Shown here: piece by piece, positions 1 to 13,127 of the stretch | Layout: each line of letters starts with the position of its first letter | How positions within the stretch are numbered: the first letter of the stretch is position 1 | Assembly: GCF_022811845.1 (NCBI RefSeq) | Contig: NZ_CP064266.1 | Coordinates: 1,736,001 to 1,800,000 of the forward strand | Direction: 5' to 3' | Origin: Bacillus pseudomycoides | Lineage (GTDB): Bacteria > Bacillota > Bacilli > Bacillales > Bacillaceae_G | DNA length: 64,000 nucleotides | Notes under the pieces: model-generated | Told to the model about the DNA's origin: nothing | The model's database searches: none | What the model saw: the letters and a program-made list of their open reading frames with translations, nothing else | Program-made: the position numbers and the translations under genes

Positions 1-235
1 GACCGGGATGGACGCACCGCTGGTGTACCAGTTGTTCTGCCAAGGGCATAGCTGGGTAGCTATGTGCGGAAGGGATAAGTGCTGAAAGCATCTAAGCATG
101 AAGCCCCCCTCAAGATGAGATTTCCCATAGCGTAAGCTAGTAAGATCCCTGAAAGATGATCAGGTTGATAGGTTCGAGGTGGAAGCATGGTGACATGTGG
201 AGCTGACGAATACTAATAGATCGAGGACTTAACCA
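1..235 (+). rRNA. 23S ribosomal RNA, 3' end (partial)
   Basis: The first 235 bases match, base for base as far as I compared, the 3' end of the complete 23S gene at 11686-11920, an offset of 11685. This is the tail of an upstream rRNA operon cut by the window edge. It ends at the usual GACTTAACCA. Confidence 0.97.
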
Positions 236-285
236 TATAATATGAAGCAATGTTATCTAGTTTTGAAGGAATATGCCTTCAATAG

Positions 286-401
286 TTTGGTGATGATGGC
301 AGAGAGGTCACACCCGTTCCCATACCGAACACGGAAGTTAAGCTCTCTAGCGCCGATGGTAGTTGGGACCTTGTCCCTGTGAGAGTAGGACGTCGCCAAG
401 C
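286..401 (+). rRNA. 5S ribosomal RNA (first copy)
   Basis: A 116-nt 5S gene beginning TTTGGTGATGATGGC and ending GTCGCCAAGC, 50 nt after the 23S end. It matches the copy at 11971-12086 except for G392 here against A12077 there, close to the 3' end. Confidence 0.97.
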
Positions 402-402
402 A

Positions 403-436
403 AAACCCTAAGTCGTTTCGACTTAGGGTTTTTTGT
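403..436 (+). terminator. rRNA operon terminator
   Basis: A perfect stem (AACCCTAAGTCG / CGACTTAGGGTT) with a short loop and a T run directly follows the 5S gene. It is the intrinsic terminator of the first rRNA operon. The second operon has the same hairpin with a slightly shorter stem. Confidence 0.93.
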
Positions 437-439
437 GGT

Positions 440-850
440 CTAAGAATATAAATTGTAAGAAAAGCTCACCACATATATATTTCTAAAATTAAAATATAAT
501 TGGCTGCTTGTCGCAGTTTGTACAGTATAGCTGTCTTTGTTATCTCGCTGATATAAACAAGTTGGCGGAAGAACAAGTTCATCTGGAATGAATTCGGTTA
601 GTTTATAGTTGTTATGCAGCCTGCTTGTAATTTGAGCCGCAATAAAATTAGGATCAATTCCTGATAATGTATCACCTACATGTACTTCCCTTCCGTAAAT
701 ATAGAAACAAGGGAGAAGTTTACCAGCAGTTCCTGTATAAATATAGCGTTTGTGATCTCCATCGTAGAGAGGAGTTATAAAATCGTTATTAATAGCTAGT
801 CGATATTGTAATTGCCTTTCTTGCTTCAACCATAATCGCTCCAATGTATA
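440..850 (-). pseudogene. Internal fragment of a RocB-like M20 peptidase (arginine utilisation family)
   Basis: An open minus-strand frame encodes about 120 residues resembling, by my recollection of the family, the middle of RocB-type M20 metallopeptidases: AINNDFITPLYDGD, a YTGTAGKLLPCFYIYG stretch, REVHVGDTLSGIDPNFIA and LPPTCLYQRD. The N-terminal metal-binding half and the C-terminal third are absent. The frame runs without a gap out of the truncated AGCS symporter on one side. On the other it dissolves near the rRNA terminator, where the last residues look non-homologous. I read it as a deletion remnant rather than a working gene. The family call is from memory of motifs, not a search. 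Confidence 0.6.
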
Positions 851-2029
851 TCAATCTCATGAATTTAGAGAAAGTAGTACCGAATAAATACTCAGCTTGT
901 TTTTCTCCATAGAATACAATTACAACAACAGTCGTAATAACAAATAGGAAAAGTGTTGTTGAAACAATAATACTAGATAAAAAAGTGCCAAATACAGGTT
1001 TCATCGCAGCAGCGACCATTGTAGGAGCTTCATTTGCTGTGATTGTTTTCCATGCTCCAGAAGTCAATACAGTAAGAGCTGTCATTGTACATACAATCAA
1101 GGTATCTACAATGACTTCAAAAATCCCCCAAAACTCTTGTTTTGTTGGATGGTCATTCATCGCAGCAGCGTGGGCGATTGGAGCAGTTCCCATTCCTGCT
1201 TCATTTGAATACAACCCGCGTGCTAATCCCCAGCGAATCGCAGCGGCGACACCAGCGCCTGCAAATCCTCCAGCAGCGGAAAGGGGAGTAAAAGCATGGG
1301 TGAAAATTAATGAGAAAGCAGCAGGAATTTCAGAAAAATTAACAGCTAAAACAGTAAATGAACAAAGTAATATAGAATGACCATAAGCGGAATAAGACGT
1401 TCAGAAACTTTACCAATCGTCTTAATGCCTCCGTATGTAACAAGGCCAATAAGAATGATAATAATAACCCCTGTTACAGCTGGGGAAATGCCAAAAGAGC
1501 TTTTCATTGTTGTTGCGATGGAATTAGACTGAACCATCGTACTTGCTACAATTTCAATCATTAATGCAAAGGCAAAGAAAGAGGAAACCTTTTTCCAGCC
1601 AAGGCCTTTTTCAATATAATACATGGGTCCGCCAACCCATTCGCCATGTTCATTTTTCTGGCGATAGTGGATGCCAAGTACTACTTCAGAGTATTTCGTA
1701 GCCATTCCAATTAAAGCAACAATCCACATCCAAAAAATCGCACCAGGGCCACCGAGAGCAATTGCTACAGGAACACCAACGATATTGGCTGCTCCCATTG
1801 TGGAAGCTAGGGCAGAAGTAGTTACCTGAAATGATGTAACTGTACCTGGGGCAGTGCTTTTCGCAAAGATTTTTCCGAAGGTTTCTTTAAGAATGTGTGG
1901 AAAGTAACGAAATTGAAAAAAGCCTAATCGGAATGTTAAATAAATCCCACCTCCGAGCAATAAGAGCATCATGGGAAGTCCCCAAATAAATTCTGTGATT
2001 TGTGAAATGAATTGTGAAAATGTCTCCAT
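842..2029 (-). pseudogene. Sodium:alanine symporter (AGCS family), frameshifted and truncated
   Basis: The start at 2029 has a good ribosome binding site (GGCGGGAAAC). The first 210 or so residues are a normal AGCS transporter N-terminus, with conserved GGPMYYIEKGLG and TMGAANIVGVPVAIALGGPGA segments. Near 1363 the frame breaks: VILYYFVHLLF then stop. The neighbouring frame resumes with LCSFTVLAVNFSEIP and continues through GLYSNEAGMGTAPIAHAAA, which fits loss of one base. A second lesion at about 845 replaces the remaining C-terminus with RocB-like sequence in another frame. The family normally has about 450-480 residues and 10 or more membrane helices, so neither piece should be functional. 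Confidence 0.85.
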
Positions 2030-2368
2030 TGTTTCCCGCCTAATATATGTTAGTGATGTAGAAATGCCATAGTTGTTATGAACCCCCTTTTAAATTTAGA
2101 TGTTTATTTATTAAGTTTTTAGGAATGAAGGCATAGAAAAGCTACTATTGGACAATGAAGTGTATGGGTCATTAGAAGTTAAGTAATAGAAGATTCTACT
2201 CGAGATAGTACTAGAGGTTATATCTCTATTAAAGAATATTCGGAATATTATTGTCAATCTATTTTCAACTATCTATATATTAAAAAGCACTTAAACAGCG
2301 ATAAAAAAGTTATATTAGCAGTATTCTGTTGCATGTAATTTTTTTTATTTTTTTAGGACCTCCAATCA

Positions 2369-2400
2369 ACAAAAAACCGATATCTTGGTTAAATATCGGT
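2369..2400 (-). terminator. Terminator of the uppP/ABC module
   Basis: The stem ACCGATAT / ATATCGGT, read on the minus strand, is followed by TTTTTTG. It lies 14 bases downstream of the uppP stop codon. Confidence 0.85.
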
Positions 2401-2413
2401 CGATTTACTGTCG

Positions 2414-3211
2414 TTATAGTAGTACGAATATAGTAAATACAAGAGCTAATAAAATACGATAATAAGCGAAAGGTTTTAAGCCTATTTGTGCTAATAGTTT
2501 TAGGAAAGTTACTACTGCTAGCATCGCTACTACAAAAGAGGTAATAAACCCTACTGCAAACATTGGAATATCATCCATACTTAAATATTTCCAGCTTTTT
2601 AATAAGTCTAATCCAGTCGCACCAACCATTACAGGAATTGCAATAAGAAAAGAGAATTCAGATGCAGCTTTATAATTAGCTTTTGCTAATAGTCCTCCAG
2701 AAATAGTTGATCCAGCTCTTGAGAATCCTGGATATACTGCTAAACATTGAAATAAACCAATTGTTAATGCTTGACGATATGTTAAATCGTCTAATGAATG
2801 AGTAGTAGCTTCTGTTTTTTTTACCTCTGCGAAAATCATAAGAATTGCTCCCGCTACAAGTCCGATTACAACAGTATATGGCTGAAATAAGTATGTTTTG
2901 ATCACATCATGTAATAGTAAGCCAGCAACTACGGCTGGCAATACACCTAAGAAAACATGTAGTGCATTAAATTTTTTCTCTTTCTGCAAGAGAGGCTTAA
3001 TGTTACATAAGGAAACAAGTCGTTTATGATATAAAACAGCAATAGCTAAAATCGCTCCTAATTGTATAACGATCTCAAATGTTTTTGCTTTTTCTCCCTC
3101 AAAGCCTAATAAGTGTCCGACTAATATAAGATGCCCAGTAGAAGAGATAGGCAAGAATTCGGCCAGTCCTTCTACAATGCCAAGTATGAAGGCAATGATT
3201 GTATCGCTGAT
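2414..3211 (-). CDS. uppP: Undecaprenyl-diphosphatase (UppP/BacA family), non-AUG start
   Basis: UppP dephosphorylates undecaprenyl pyrophosphate at the membrane, recycling the lipid carrier and giving bacitracin tolerance. The protein has both family signatures: an ExxxE region (VEGLAEF) running into PISSTGH, and PGFSRAGST around residues 161-169, within a many-helix membrane protein of 265 residues. The first in-frame ATG or TTG lies inside the signature at 3154 and would remove the catalytic glutamates. Translation must therefore start upstream. An AGGAGG site is followed after six bases by ATC AGC GAT (3211), where I would expect ATG, with ATT one codon earlier. The gene follows bcrA/bcrB-like genes, as in Enterococcus bcrABD. 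Expression is uncertain if the start is a real mutation. Confidence 0.85.
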   Translation of the reverse strand: MSDTIIAFILGIVEGLAEFLPISSTGHLILVGHLLGFEGEKAKTFEIVIQLGAILAIAVLYHKRLVSLCNIKPLLQKEKKFNALHVFLGVLPAVVAGLLLHDVIKTYLFQPYTVVIGLVAGAILMIFAEVKKTEATTHSLDDLTYRQALTIGLFQCLAVYPGFSRAGSTISGGLLAKANYKAASEFSFLIAIPVMVGATGLDLLKSWKYLSMDDIPMFAVGFITSFVVAMLAVVTFLKLLAQIGLKPFAYYRILLALVFTIFVLL

Positions 3212-3283
3212 AATTTCCCTCCTAGTATTTAAATGAGAATGCTGTATATAGAGACATAAAGAGAAAGTTATTATCTTTATAAA

Positions 3284-4021
3284 TTAATGAATATCAACCT
3301 TTTTAAAATAGAATATTGTTGCGAGAAAGCCGATAATAGCTGTAGCGGCAATGATGACATAAGAATATTCTGGAGGATATGTCGGTTGCAATTCGTTATT
3401 TACTATATCTAATGCAGCTGTCCAAGGAAACAAATCTTTGTGTTCTGAACTTGTAGTTAGAACATTTACCATTGCTATAACAATTGTTAATATAATAGGC
3501 GGAACATAAGTCTTCATGACAAGAGTTAACAGTACAATAGGGGAAGATAAAATAAAAAGGAATCCACCGCCTATTAAAAATTTCACCAAAAATTGAAAGA
3601 GTAATAGGATGCTTAATCCAGGAAAACCTCCTAATAGCCCTAATAGTAAAGTTAATCCCCATGCAACTATAGTCAGTATCATAATCCAAATAAATAAAAG
3701 GGTGAATTTACTCATAATAAAATTAAAACGTGATACAGGAATGGTTAATAAGTTTTTTAATGTATTTTCTGTGTATTCACGATTAAAGAGATAAGCGGTA
3801 ACGACTCCATATAGAAGAACTCCCATAAATAAAACAGTATACATATTAACATTAATAAAAAGGGCATCAAAATTTGCAGGGGAAGCGGATGGTTTTGTTT
3901 TCATTTCTATATAAAAAGCTAAAACTATCATAAACGGTGCTACAGCCGCCCCAATAATACTAATCAAGAACATATTAGAACGTTTCAATTTTAATAGTTC
4001 TGTATATAGTAGATTAACCAA
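3284..4021 (-). CDS. ABC-2 type transporter permease (BcrB-like)
   Basis: A hydrophobic protein of about 245 residues with six likely membrane segments, first one near residues 20-38. It would be the membrane half of an exporter whose ATPase is encoded just upstream. I place the start at TTG 4021 because GGGGGTGG sits five bases before it. A TTG at 4036 is also possible. The frame overlaps the ATPase stop by a few bases, which suggests translational coupling. Pairing with a BcrA-like ATPase and an UppP gene suggests export of, or protection from, bacitracin-like peptides; that is inference from family and context. Confidence 0.82.
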   Translation of the reverse strand: MVNLLYTELLKLKRSNMFLISIIGAAVAPFMIVLAFYIEMKTKPSASPANFDALFINVNMYTVLFMGVLLYGVVTAYLFNREYTENTLKNLLTIPVSRFNFIMSKFTLLFIWIMILTIVAWGLTLLLGLLGGFPGLSILLLFQFLVKFLIGGGFLFILSSPIVLLTLVMKTYVPPIILTIVIAMVNVLTTSSEHKDLFPWTAALDIVNNELQPTYPPEYSYVIIAATAIIGFLATIFYFKKVDIH

Positions 4022-4934
4022 TTGTTCCACCCCCAACCAATTTGGTGAAATAATCTTCTAATCTGTCTTCGCTCATCATAATTTTTAATACTTCAATATC
4101 GTTTTGGACAAATGTTTTATTAATTTGCCCTTGTTGCCCGAAGTGGGAATAAACTCGAATGTTTCCTTCATCATGAACCTCATAATCCGAAATATGAAAT
4201 TGTTTTTCTAATAGCATTACAGCTTTATTATCGTTATTTACTTGGAATTCCAAGTATTTACGATTTGTTTTTCGAAGTGTATCAAGAGAAATCTCCTCTA
4301 ATAACCTTCCTTCATGAATGATTCCCATATGGTCTACTAGCTGTTCGACTTCAGCTAAAATGTGGCTGGAAATTAATATTGTTATGTTTCTTTCTTGTGC
4401 TAACGATTTAATGAGCTTTCGCATCTCTTTAATACCAATTGGATCCAAACCATTAGTCGGTTCATCTAATATTAATAGTTCTGGATAATGGAGAAGGGTT
4501 CTTGCGATTCCTAATCGCTGTTTCATCCCTAAAGAATATTTTCCTACTAGTTTTTTGGTTTCATGCTCTAGTCCTACAATTTCTAAAGCCTCTTCAATCG
4601 CATTTTTTTTGTGGACCCCAATGATTTTCGCGTTAATTAATAAATTTTCCTTTGCGGTAAGATTTTCATAAAATCCTGGGACTTCAACGATAGAACCAAT
4701 GCGTCTCAAAATTTCTTTTTGATTCTGAAACAAATCCGCTCCGAATATTTCGATTTTTCCACTTGTAGGTTTTATTAATCCTAGTAGCATTCGAATTGTA
4801 GTTGTTTTACCAGCACCATTTCGCCCGATGAATCCATAAATCTCTCCTTGGTTTACAGTTATATTTAGATTATCTACTGATTTTTGTTTGCCATAAATCT
4901 TAGTGAGATTTGTTGTCTTTATAATTGCATTCAT
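4014..4934 (-). CDS. ABC transporter ATP-binding protein (BcrA-like)
   Basis: A 306-residue ATPase with Walker A GRNGAGKTT at residues 37-45, the signature YSLGMKQRLG and Walker B LLILDEPTNGLDP, followed by a roughly 90-residue C-terminal extension as in BcrA/NatA-type drug exporters. ATG at 4934 is preferred over the upstream frame because AGGTG lies eight bases before it. It energises the permease encoded next. It follows the two-component genes by about 80 bases, so kinase/regulator control is likely but not proven by sequence. Confidence 0.92.
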   Translation of the reverse strand: MNAIIKTTNLTKIYGKQKSVDNLNITVNQGEIYGFIGRNGAGKTTTIRMLLGLIKPTSGKIEIFGADLFQNQKEILRRIGSIVEVPGFYENLTAKENLLINAKIIGVHKKNAIEEALEIVGLEHETKKLVGKYSLGMKQRLGIARTLLHYPELLILDEPTNGLDPIGIKEMRKLIKSLAQERNITILISSHILAEVEQLVDHMGIIHEGRLLEEISLDTLRKTNRKYLEFQVNNDNKAVMLLEKQFHISDYEVHDEGNIRVYSHFGQQGQINKTFVQNDIEVLKIMMSEDRLEDYFTKLVGGGTIG

Positions 4935-5012
4935 TTTGAAACACCTGCTTTCCATAAGCTCTTAATTACATGATAAAAAGGAGGATTTAACTGCTACTTA
5001 ATCATTTCTTAA

Positions 5013-6029
5013 CTATTTCTTAAAAATGGTTTGTTTTGGAATAGAAAATCCAAAGGTGGTTCTTTCCCACGGAATACTTTCTACCCAAATTTGGCCTCCG
5101 TTTTTTTCTACGAGTGCTTTCGAAATAGCGAGTCCTAAGCCACTTCCACCATGCGAGGGATTTCTTGATTGGTCACTTCGGTACATTCTTTCAAATACGT
5201 TCTCTAGATCATCTGTTGAAATACCAGGGCCTTTATCCCAAATGAGCAATTGATATTCAGTAGTGGTTTCTAAGAGTTCTATCCCCAATACCTTTCCGGG
5301 TTTTCCGTAATATATAGCATTCTTTATGAGATTATTTATAATCCGCATAAGACTAAGAGAATCTGCCGTAATGGGGCAAGGTTCTTCTGGGATATTAACT
5401 TGTAACTCAATACCATGTTGTGATAGTTCGGGTAAAAACTCAATTAGTGATTCTCTAGTAATCTCTGAAAAATCAAGTTGTTCTTTCTTTAATGGAAATT
5501 CATCTGCATCAAGCTTTGCCATATTAAATATTTCATCAACTAAGTGTTTCAAGCCATTTGATTTATTTGAGAGTATGTCAAGATATTCCCGCTTTTCTTC
5601 CTCTGAAGCAGCTATATCATCTTTTAATGCGTCAATATATCCAATAATGGAAGTAAGAGGTGTTCGTATATCATGTGAGATACTAGATAGAAGTTGTTTT
5701 CTAGCAAGTTGAGACTTTTTGGCCTCAACTTGCACTTTTTCTAGCTCGGTTATTAACTCATTGATAGAAAAAATGACATCATCTAGTGAATGATCGTTAT
5801 TTGTATATAGCCGTGTATGTAAATTGCCGTTAATTACACGTCTTAATTTAGTAACCATGGCTTTCCGATTTTGAGTAAAATGAAGTCTTATAAAGAAAAG
5901 ATTTATTGTTATAGCGATAAGGATAACGGATAAAATTAATTTTAACGTATGAACCATATCTATAAATAGAAGTCCAGTAATGATTAGAAACTGTAATAGG
6001 ATTAGGTAGAGAATTTTATCAACCTTCAT
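5013..6029 (-). CDS. Sensor histidine kinase
   Basis: A 338-residue kinase: two membrane helices at about residues 5-25 and 29-48 with almost no extracellular loop, a HAMP-like linker, the phospho-acceptor motif SSISHDIRTP with His119, then N box (NNLIKNAIYYG), DKGPGIS and GGSGLGLAI. The lack of a sensing loop is typical of intramembrane-sensing kinases that monitor envelope stress, often with a linked ABC exporter. The start ATG at 6029 lies inside the end of the regulator gene, preceded by AGGTG. The ligand is not visible in the sequence. Confidence 0.92.
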   Translation of the reverse strand: MKVDKILYLILLQFLIITGLLFIDMVHTLKLILSVILIAITINLFFIRLHFTQNRKAMVTKLRRVINGNLHTRLYTNNDHSLDDVIFSINELITELEKVQVEAKKSQLARKQLLSSISHDIRTPLTSIIGYIDALKDDIAASEEEKREYLDILSNKSNGLKHLVDEIFNMAKLDADEFPLKKEQLDFSEITRESLIEFLPELSQHGIELQVNIPEEPCPITADSLSLMRIINNLIKNAIYYGKPGKVLGIELLETTTEYQLLIWDKGPGISTDDLENVFERMYRSDQSRNPSHGGSGLGLAISKALVEKNGGQIWVESIPWERTTFGFSIPKQTIFKK

Positions 6030-6732
6030 TCTTCTCACCTATAAATTTATAACCAATGCCCCAGACAGTTTGGATGAATTTAGGATTTGAAGGATCAACT
6101 TCTATTTTCTTTCTAAGTTTTCTAATATGTACCATGACGGTATTGTCATCTTCTATATAATTACTGTCCCAAACATTACGAAAGAGCTGCGTTTTTGTAA
6201 AAACTTGTTCAGGATTTAAAGCGAAAAATTTTAGGAGTTCTAGTTCTTTTCCGGTTAAAGAGAGTTCTTTACCATCTACGTTAACTGTGTACTTTTTTAT
6301 ATCGATTGTTAGTCCTTTAAATTTTAGAAGTGCTTGTTCCATTGTGTTAGCATTACTGCCTAATACTAAAAAACGTCTCATAAGAGCTTTTACTCTAGCG
6401 ACAACTTCATTAATACTGAAAGGTTTTGTGATATAATCGTCTGCCCCTATGCTTAAGCCTAAAATTTTATCCACTTCATGATCTTTAGCAGTAAGCATTA
6501 ATATTGGGATATTTGTTTTATTTCTAAGTCTTCTACATACTTCGATACCATCAATTTTAGGCATCATCAGATCTAGTATGATGAGGTTATATTTATTTTG
6601 ATTAAATAAGTGAAGAGCTTCTTCACCATTTATAGCGATATCAACGGTATATAATTCTCGTTCTAGATATTTTTTTAATAAATCTCGTATTTCTTTTTCA
6701 TCGTCTGCTATAAGTATACGGATATCTTCCAT
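6019..6732 (-). CDS. Response regulator, OmpR family
   Basis: A 237-residue regulator with an N-terminal receiver domain (acidic DD near residues 10-11, phospho-accepting Asp54 in LIILDLMMP, Lys103 in ITKPFS) and a C-terminal winged helix of OmpR/PhoB type (GKELELLKFF, DDNTVMVHIRKLRKKI, GIGYKF). It is first in the run regulator-kinase-ATPase-permease-uppP on the minus strand and overlaps the kinase by 11 bases. The likely target is the downstream ABC/uppP genes and itself. Confidence 0.95.
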   Translation of the reverse strand: MEDIRILIADDEKEIRDLLKKYLERELYTVDIAINGEEALHLFNQNKYNLIILDLMMPKIDGIEVCRRLRNKTNIPILMLTAKDHEVDKILGLSIGADDYITKPFSINEVVARVKALMRRFLVLGSNANTMEQALLKFKGLTIDIKKYTVNVDGKELSLTGKELELLKFFALNPEQVFTKTQLFRNVWDSNYIEDDNTVMVHIRKLRKKIEVDPSNPKFIQTVWGIGYKFIGEKNEG

Positions 6733-7098
6733 ATTTTCACCTGCTTCTAATAGAGTTTTATTGATAGTATAAACAAAGGTTGTAGTATGGCCTGGTAATG
6801 CGGGATAAAAGGTGCAATCGCTATCTAATTATATACTATTAATTGTTAAAATAAGGTTGTCAGTTCTAATGAAAAGATATATAGAATCTAGAAGAGGTGG
6901 GTTATAAGTAATGGAATATAAGAGTATTGTGGATGCTTTCTAAGAATCAAGAATTGAGTAAGAGAATGAAAAGTTAGCTGATAGAAGCAGATTAATAGAT
7001 AGAAGGTGAAAATGTTTTCTATCTAGTTCAATTTCAATGTGTTTTTCTCGTAGTAAAGTAACACAAAAAAATAAAATGAATATCTTTATAAAAAGGTA

Positions 7099-7127
7099 TT
7101 GACGATTAGTATCTAGAGGTGTAATAT
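7099..7127 (+). promoter_or_regulatory. rRNA operon promoter
   Basis: TTGACG (7099-7104) and TAATAT (7122-7127) are separated by 17 bases, a near-consensus sigma-A promoter about 185 bases upstream of 16S. The leader between holds CGCAAATGAGCG and GTTCTTTGAAAACTGAACG, which resemble rRNA leader hairpin and anti-termination sequences. The region 6733-7098 holds no gene I can support, only the likely promoter of the regulator gene on the minus strand. Confidence 0.85.
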
Positions 7128-7313
7128 TATACGAGTCGCCGATAGCAACAACGCAAAACGCGACAAACAAAATAAAAAACTTAGTTGACATTGAAACATG
7201 AAAATGTTAACATAAGGAAGTCGCAAATGAGCGACAAACAAGTTCTTTGAAAACTGAACGAAACAAACAACGTGAAACGTCAATTTTTATTTTAGATGCT
7301 AGACAAACTAACT

Positions 7314-11920
<4,607 letters not shown>

Positions 11921-11970
11921 TATAATATGAAGCAATGTTATCTAGTTTTGAAGGAATATGCCTTCAATAG

Positions 11971-12086
11971 TTTGGTGATGATGGCAGAGAGGTCACACCC
12001 GTTCCCATACCGAACACGGAAGTTAAGCTCTCTAGCGCCGATGGTAGTTGGGACCTTGTCCCTGTGAGAGTAGGACATCGCCAAGC
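11971..12086 (+). rRNA. 5S ribosomal RNA (second copy)
   Basis: A 116-nt 5S gene identical to the first copy apart from A12077. It lies 50 bases after 23S and is followed directly by a terminator. Confidence 0.97.
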
Positions 12087-12121
12087 AAAAACCTAAGTCG
12101 TTTCGACTTAGGTTTTTTTTG
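12087..12121 (+). terminator. rRNA operon terminator
   Basis: The stem AACCTAAGTCG / CGACTTAGGTT with eight T after it. It is the same hairpin as after the first 5S gene. Confidence 0.93.
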
Positions 12122-12206
12122 TGGTTTTAAACTCTCTATTGAAAGCTAACCAATTTATTAATTTAACGATAATCTTATTTAAAGCACCCTTTAGGTCAAA
12201 AACATC

Positions 12207-12545
12207 TTAATCGGTAGGTTTTTCTATTTTAAAGTAAGAATGCCAGTTTTCAAAATAATCATTTTCAATTTTCTTTTCAAAAGCAACTATTGGAACACCG
12301 CGAAAAACTTCGCTTTGAATTACTTCTTGAATTAATTCTCTTGCAGATATTTCTCCATAATCCCTAATAAATACTTTTTTATCTAATGGAAATTCCCATA
12401 CACTAAACTGGTCCATTTCCTCAGTACTATATCCTGCGGTATCCCTGAACCACAAGACAGCAATATCTTTATGATTGCTAATAACAACTTCATAAAAACG
12501 ATCATCACCTATTGCATAGGCTTTTGACTCTTTATTCTTTTTCAT
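12207..12545 (-). CDS. Hypothetical protein
   Basis: A 112-residue soluble protein with charged N- and C-termini (KKNKESKAYAIGDDRFYEVV at the start) and a mixed alpha/beta pattern, with no signal peptide and no membrane helix. I do not recognise a family. A weak GGAAGAAC site lies about nine bases before the ATG. It sits alone between the rRNA operon and the purine operon, on the opposite strand to both. Composition and frame usage look protein-like, so I keep it. The 280 bases upstream of it hold nothing I can name. Confidence 0.6.
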   Translation of the reverse strand: MKKNKESKAYAIGDDRFYEVVISNHKDIAVLWFRDTAGYSTEEMDQFSVWEFPLDKKVFIRDYGEISARELIQEVIQSEVFRGVPIVAFEKKIENDYFENWHSYFKIEKPTD

Positions 12546-12829
12546 TGTTATTTGTTCTTCCTAAACTTCTTATTTTTTATTCTAAACATATAGTGTCGCT
12601 TAATTACCCCCTTCCTTGATTGAAAAACGAATTCGAAATTAAACAACTTTATCGAGAGGACGGGTTTTGGTTTTGATAGAAACAGTAGCATTCCAAAACT
12701 CAAGTTCATGTAGAGGAGTTCAATCTGTAATATTATCGAATGAATCATTTTATGTATATATTCTTGAATTGTTATCTTAATTTCCTTGCATACATGTATA
12801 TATTTTCACTTCTCCTTTTGAATATAACT

Positions 12830-12875
12830 AAAACACGAACGTTATCAACAACTAATAAAAAAACATTCGATTATT
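12830..12875 (+). promoter_or_regulatory. Candidate PurR operator (paired PurBoxes)
   Basis: ACGAAC (12835-12840) and the inverted ATTCG (12865-12869) fit degenerate PurBoxes (consensus core CCGAAC) in opposed orientation at roughly the spacing used by Bacillus PurR. They lie just upstream of the purE promoter. The match is imperfect, so this rests partly on location. Confidence 0.5.
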
Positions 12876-12877
12876 TA

Positions 12878-12907
12878 TTGACATTACTTATGGAATATTG
12901 TTAATAT
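12878..12907 (+). promoter_or_regulatory. Purine operon promoter
   Basis: A consensus TTGACA (12878-12883) and a -10 TAATAT (12902-12907) with 18-base spacing, or TTAATA with 17. It sits about 30 bases before the riboswitch aptamer and is the obvious start of the pur operon transcript. Confidence 0.8.
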
Positions 12908-12933
12908 ATCCATAGAAACAATATTATATCGCA

Positions 12934-13106
12934 CCTCATATAATCGCGGGGATATGGCCTGCAAGTCTCTACCTAACGACCGTTATTCGTTAGACTATGA
13001 GGGAAAGTCACTCGGTATTTTTCTATTCACAAGGGATACGTATGCCTGAGTAGAGCGCTTTCTCTCATAGTAAAAGAGAAAATGTTCTATTTCAGGCTTT
13101 TTTTAT
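12934..13106 (+). promoter_or_regulatory. Guanine-class purine riboswitch with terminator
   Basis: The aptamer (12934-13003) shows the three-way junction core: P1 CCTCATA / TATGAGG, J1/2 TATAATC, GATATGG, J2/3 TCTCTACC and GACTATGAGG. The residue equivalent to C74 is C, so guanine or hypoxanthine is the expected ligand rather than adenine. The 3' arm CTATGAGGGAAAG (12995-13007) can pair instead with CTTTCTCTCATAG (13058-13070) as antiterminator. The alternative is a terminator, GCCTGA...TTCAGGC then T7 (13044-13106). Ligand binding should therefore stop transcription before purE. Confidence 0.95.
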
Positions 13107-13127
13107 TTGAATCGGGGGAATTCTAAT

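Noticed and set aside
985..1380. Plus-strand frame opposite the symporter
   Set aside because: Antisense shadow of the AGCS symporter frame, with Ala-rich composition typical of a mirror frame.
6940..7191. Minus-strand frame of 83 codons upstream of 16S
   Set aside because: It overlaps the rRNA promoter and leader on the opposite strand, and the first half has low-complexity hydrophobic composition with no homology that I recognise.
12548..12748. Minus-strand 66-codon frame upstream of the hypothetical gene
   Set aside because: Its composition is poor, its ribosome site is absent and it reads as AT-rich noise.
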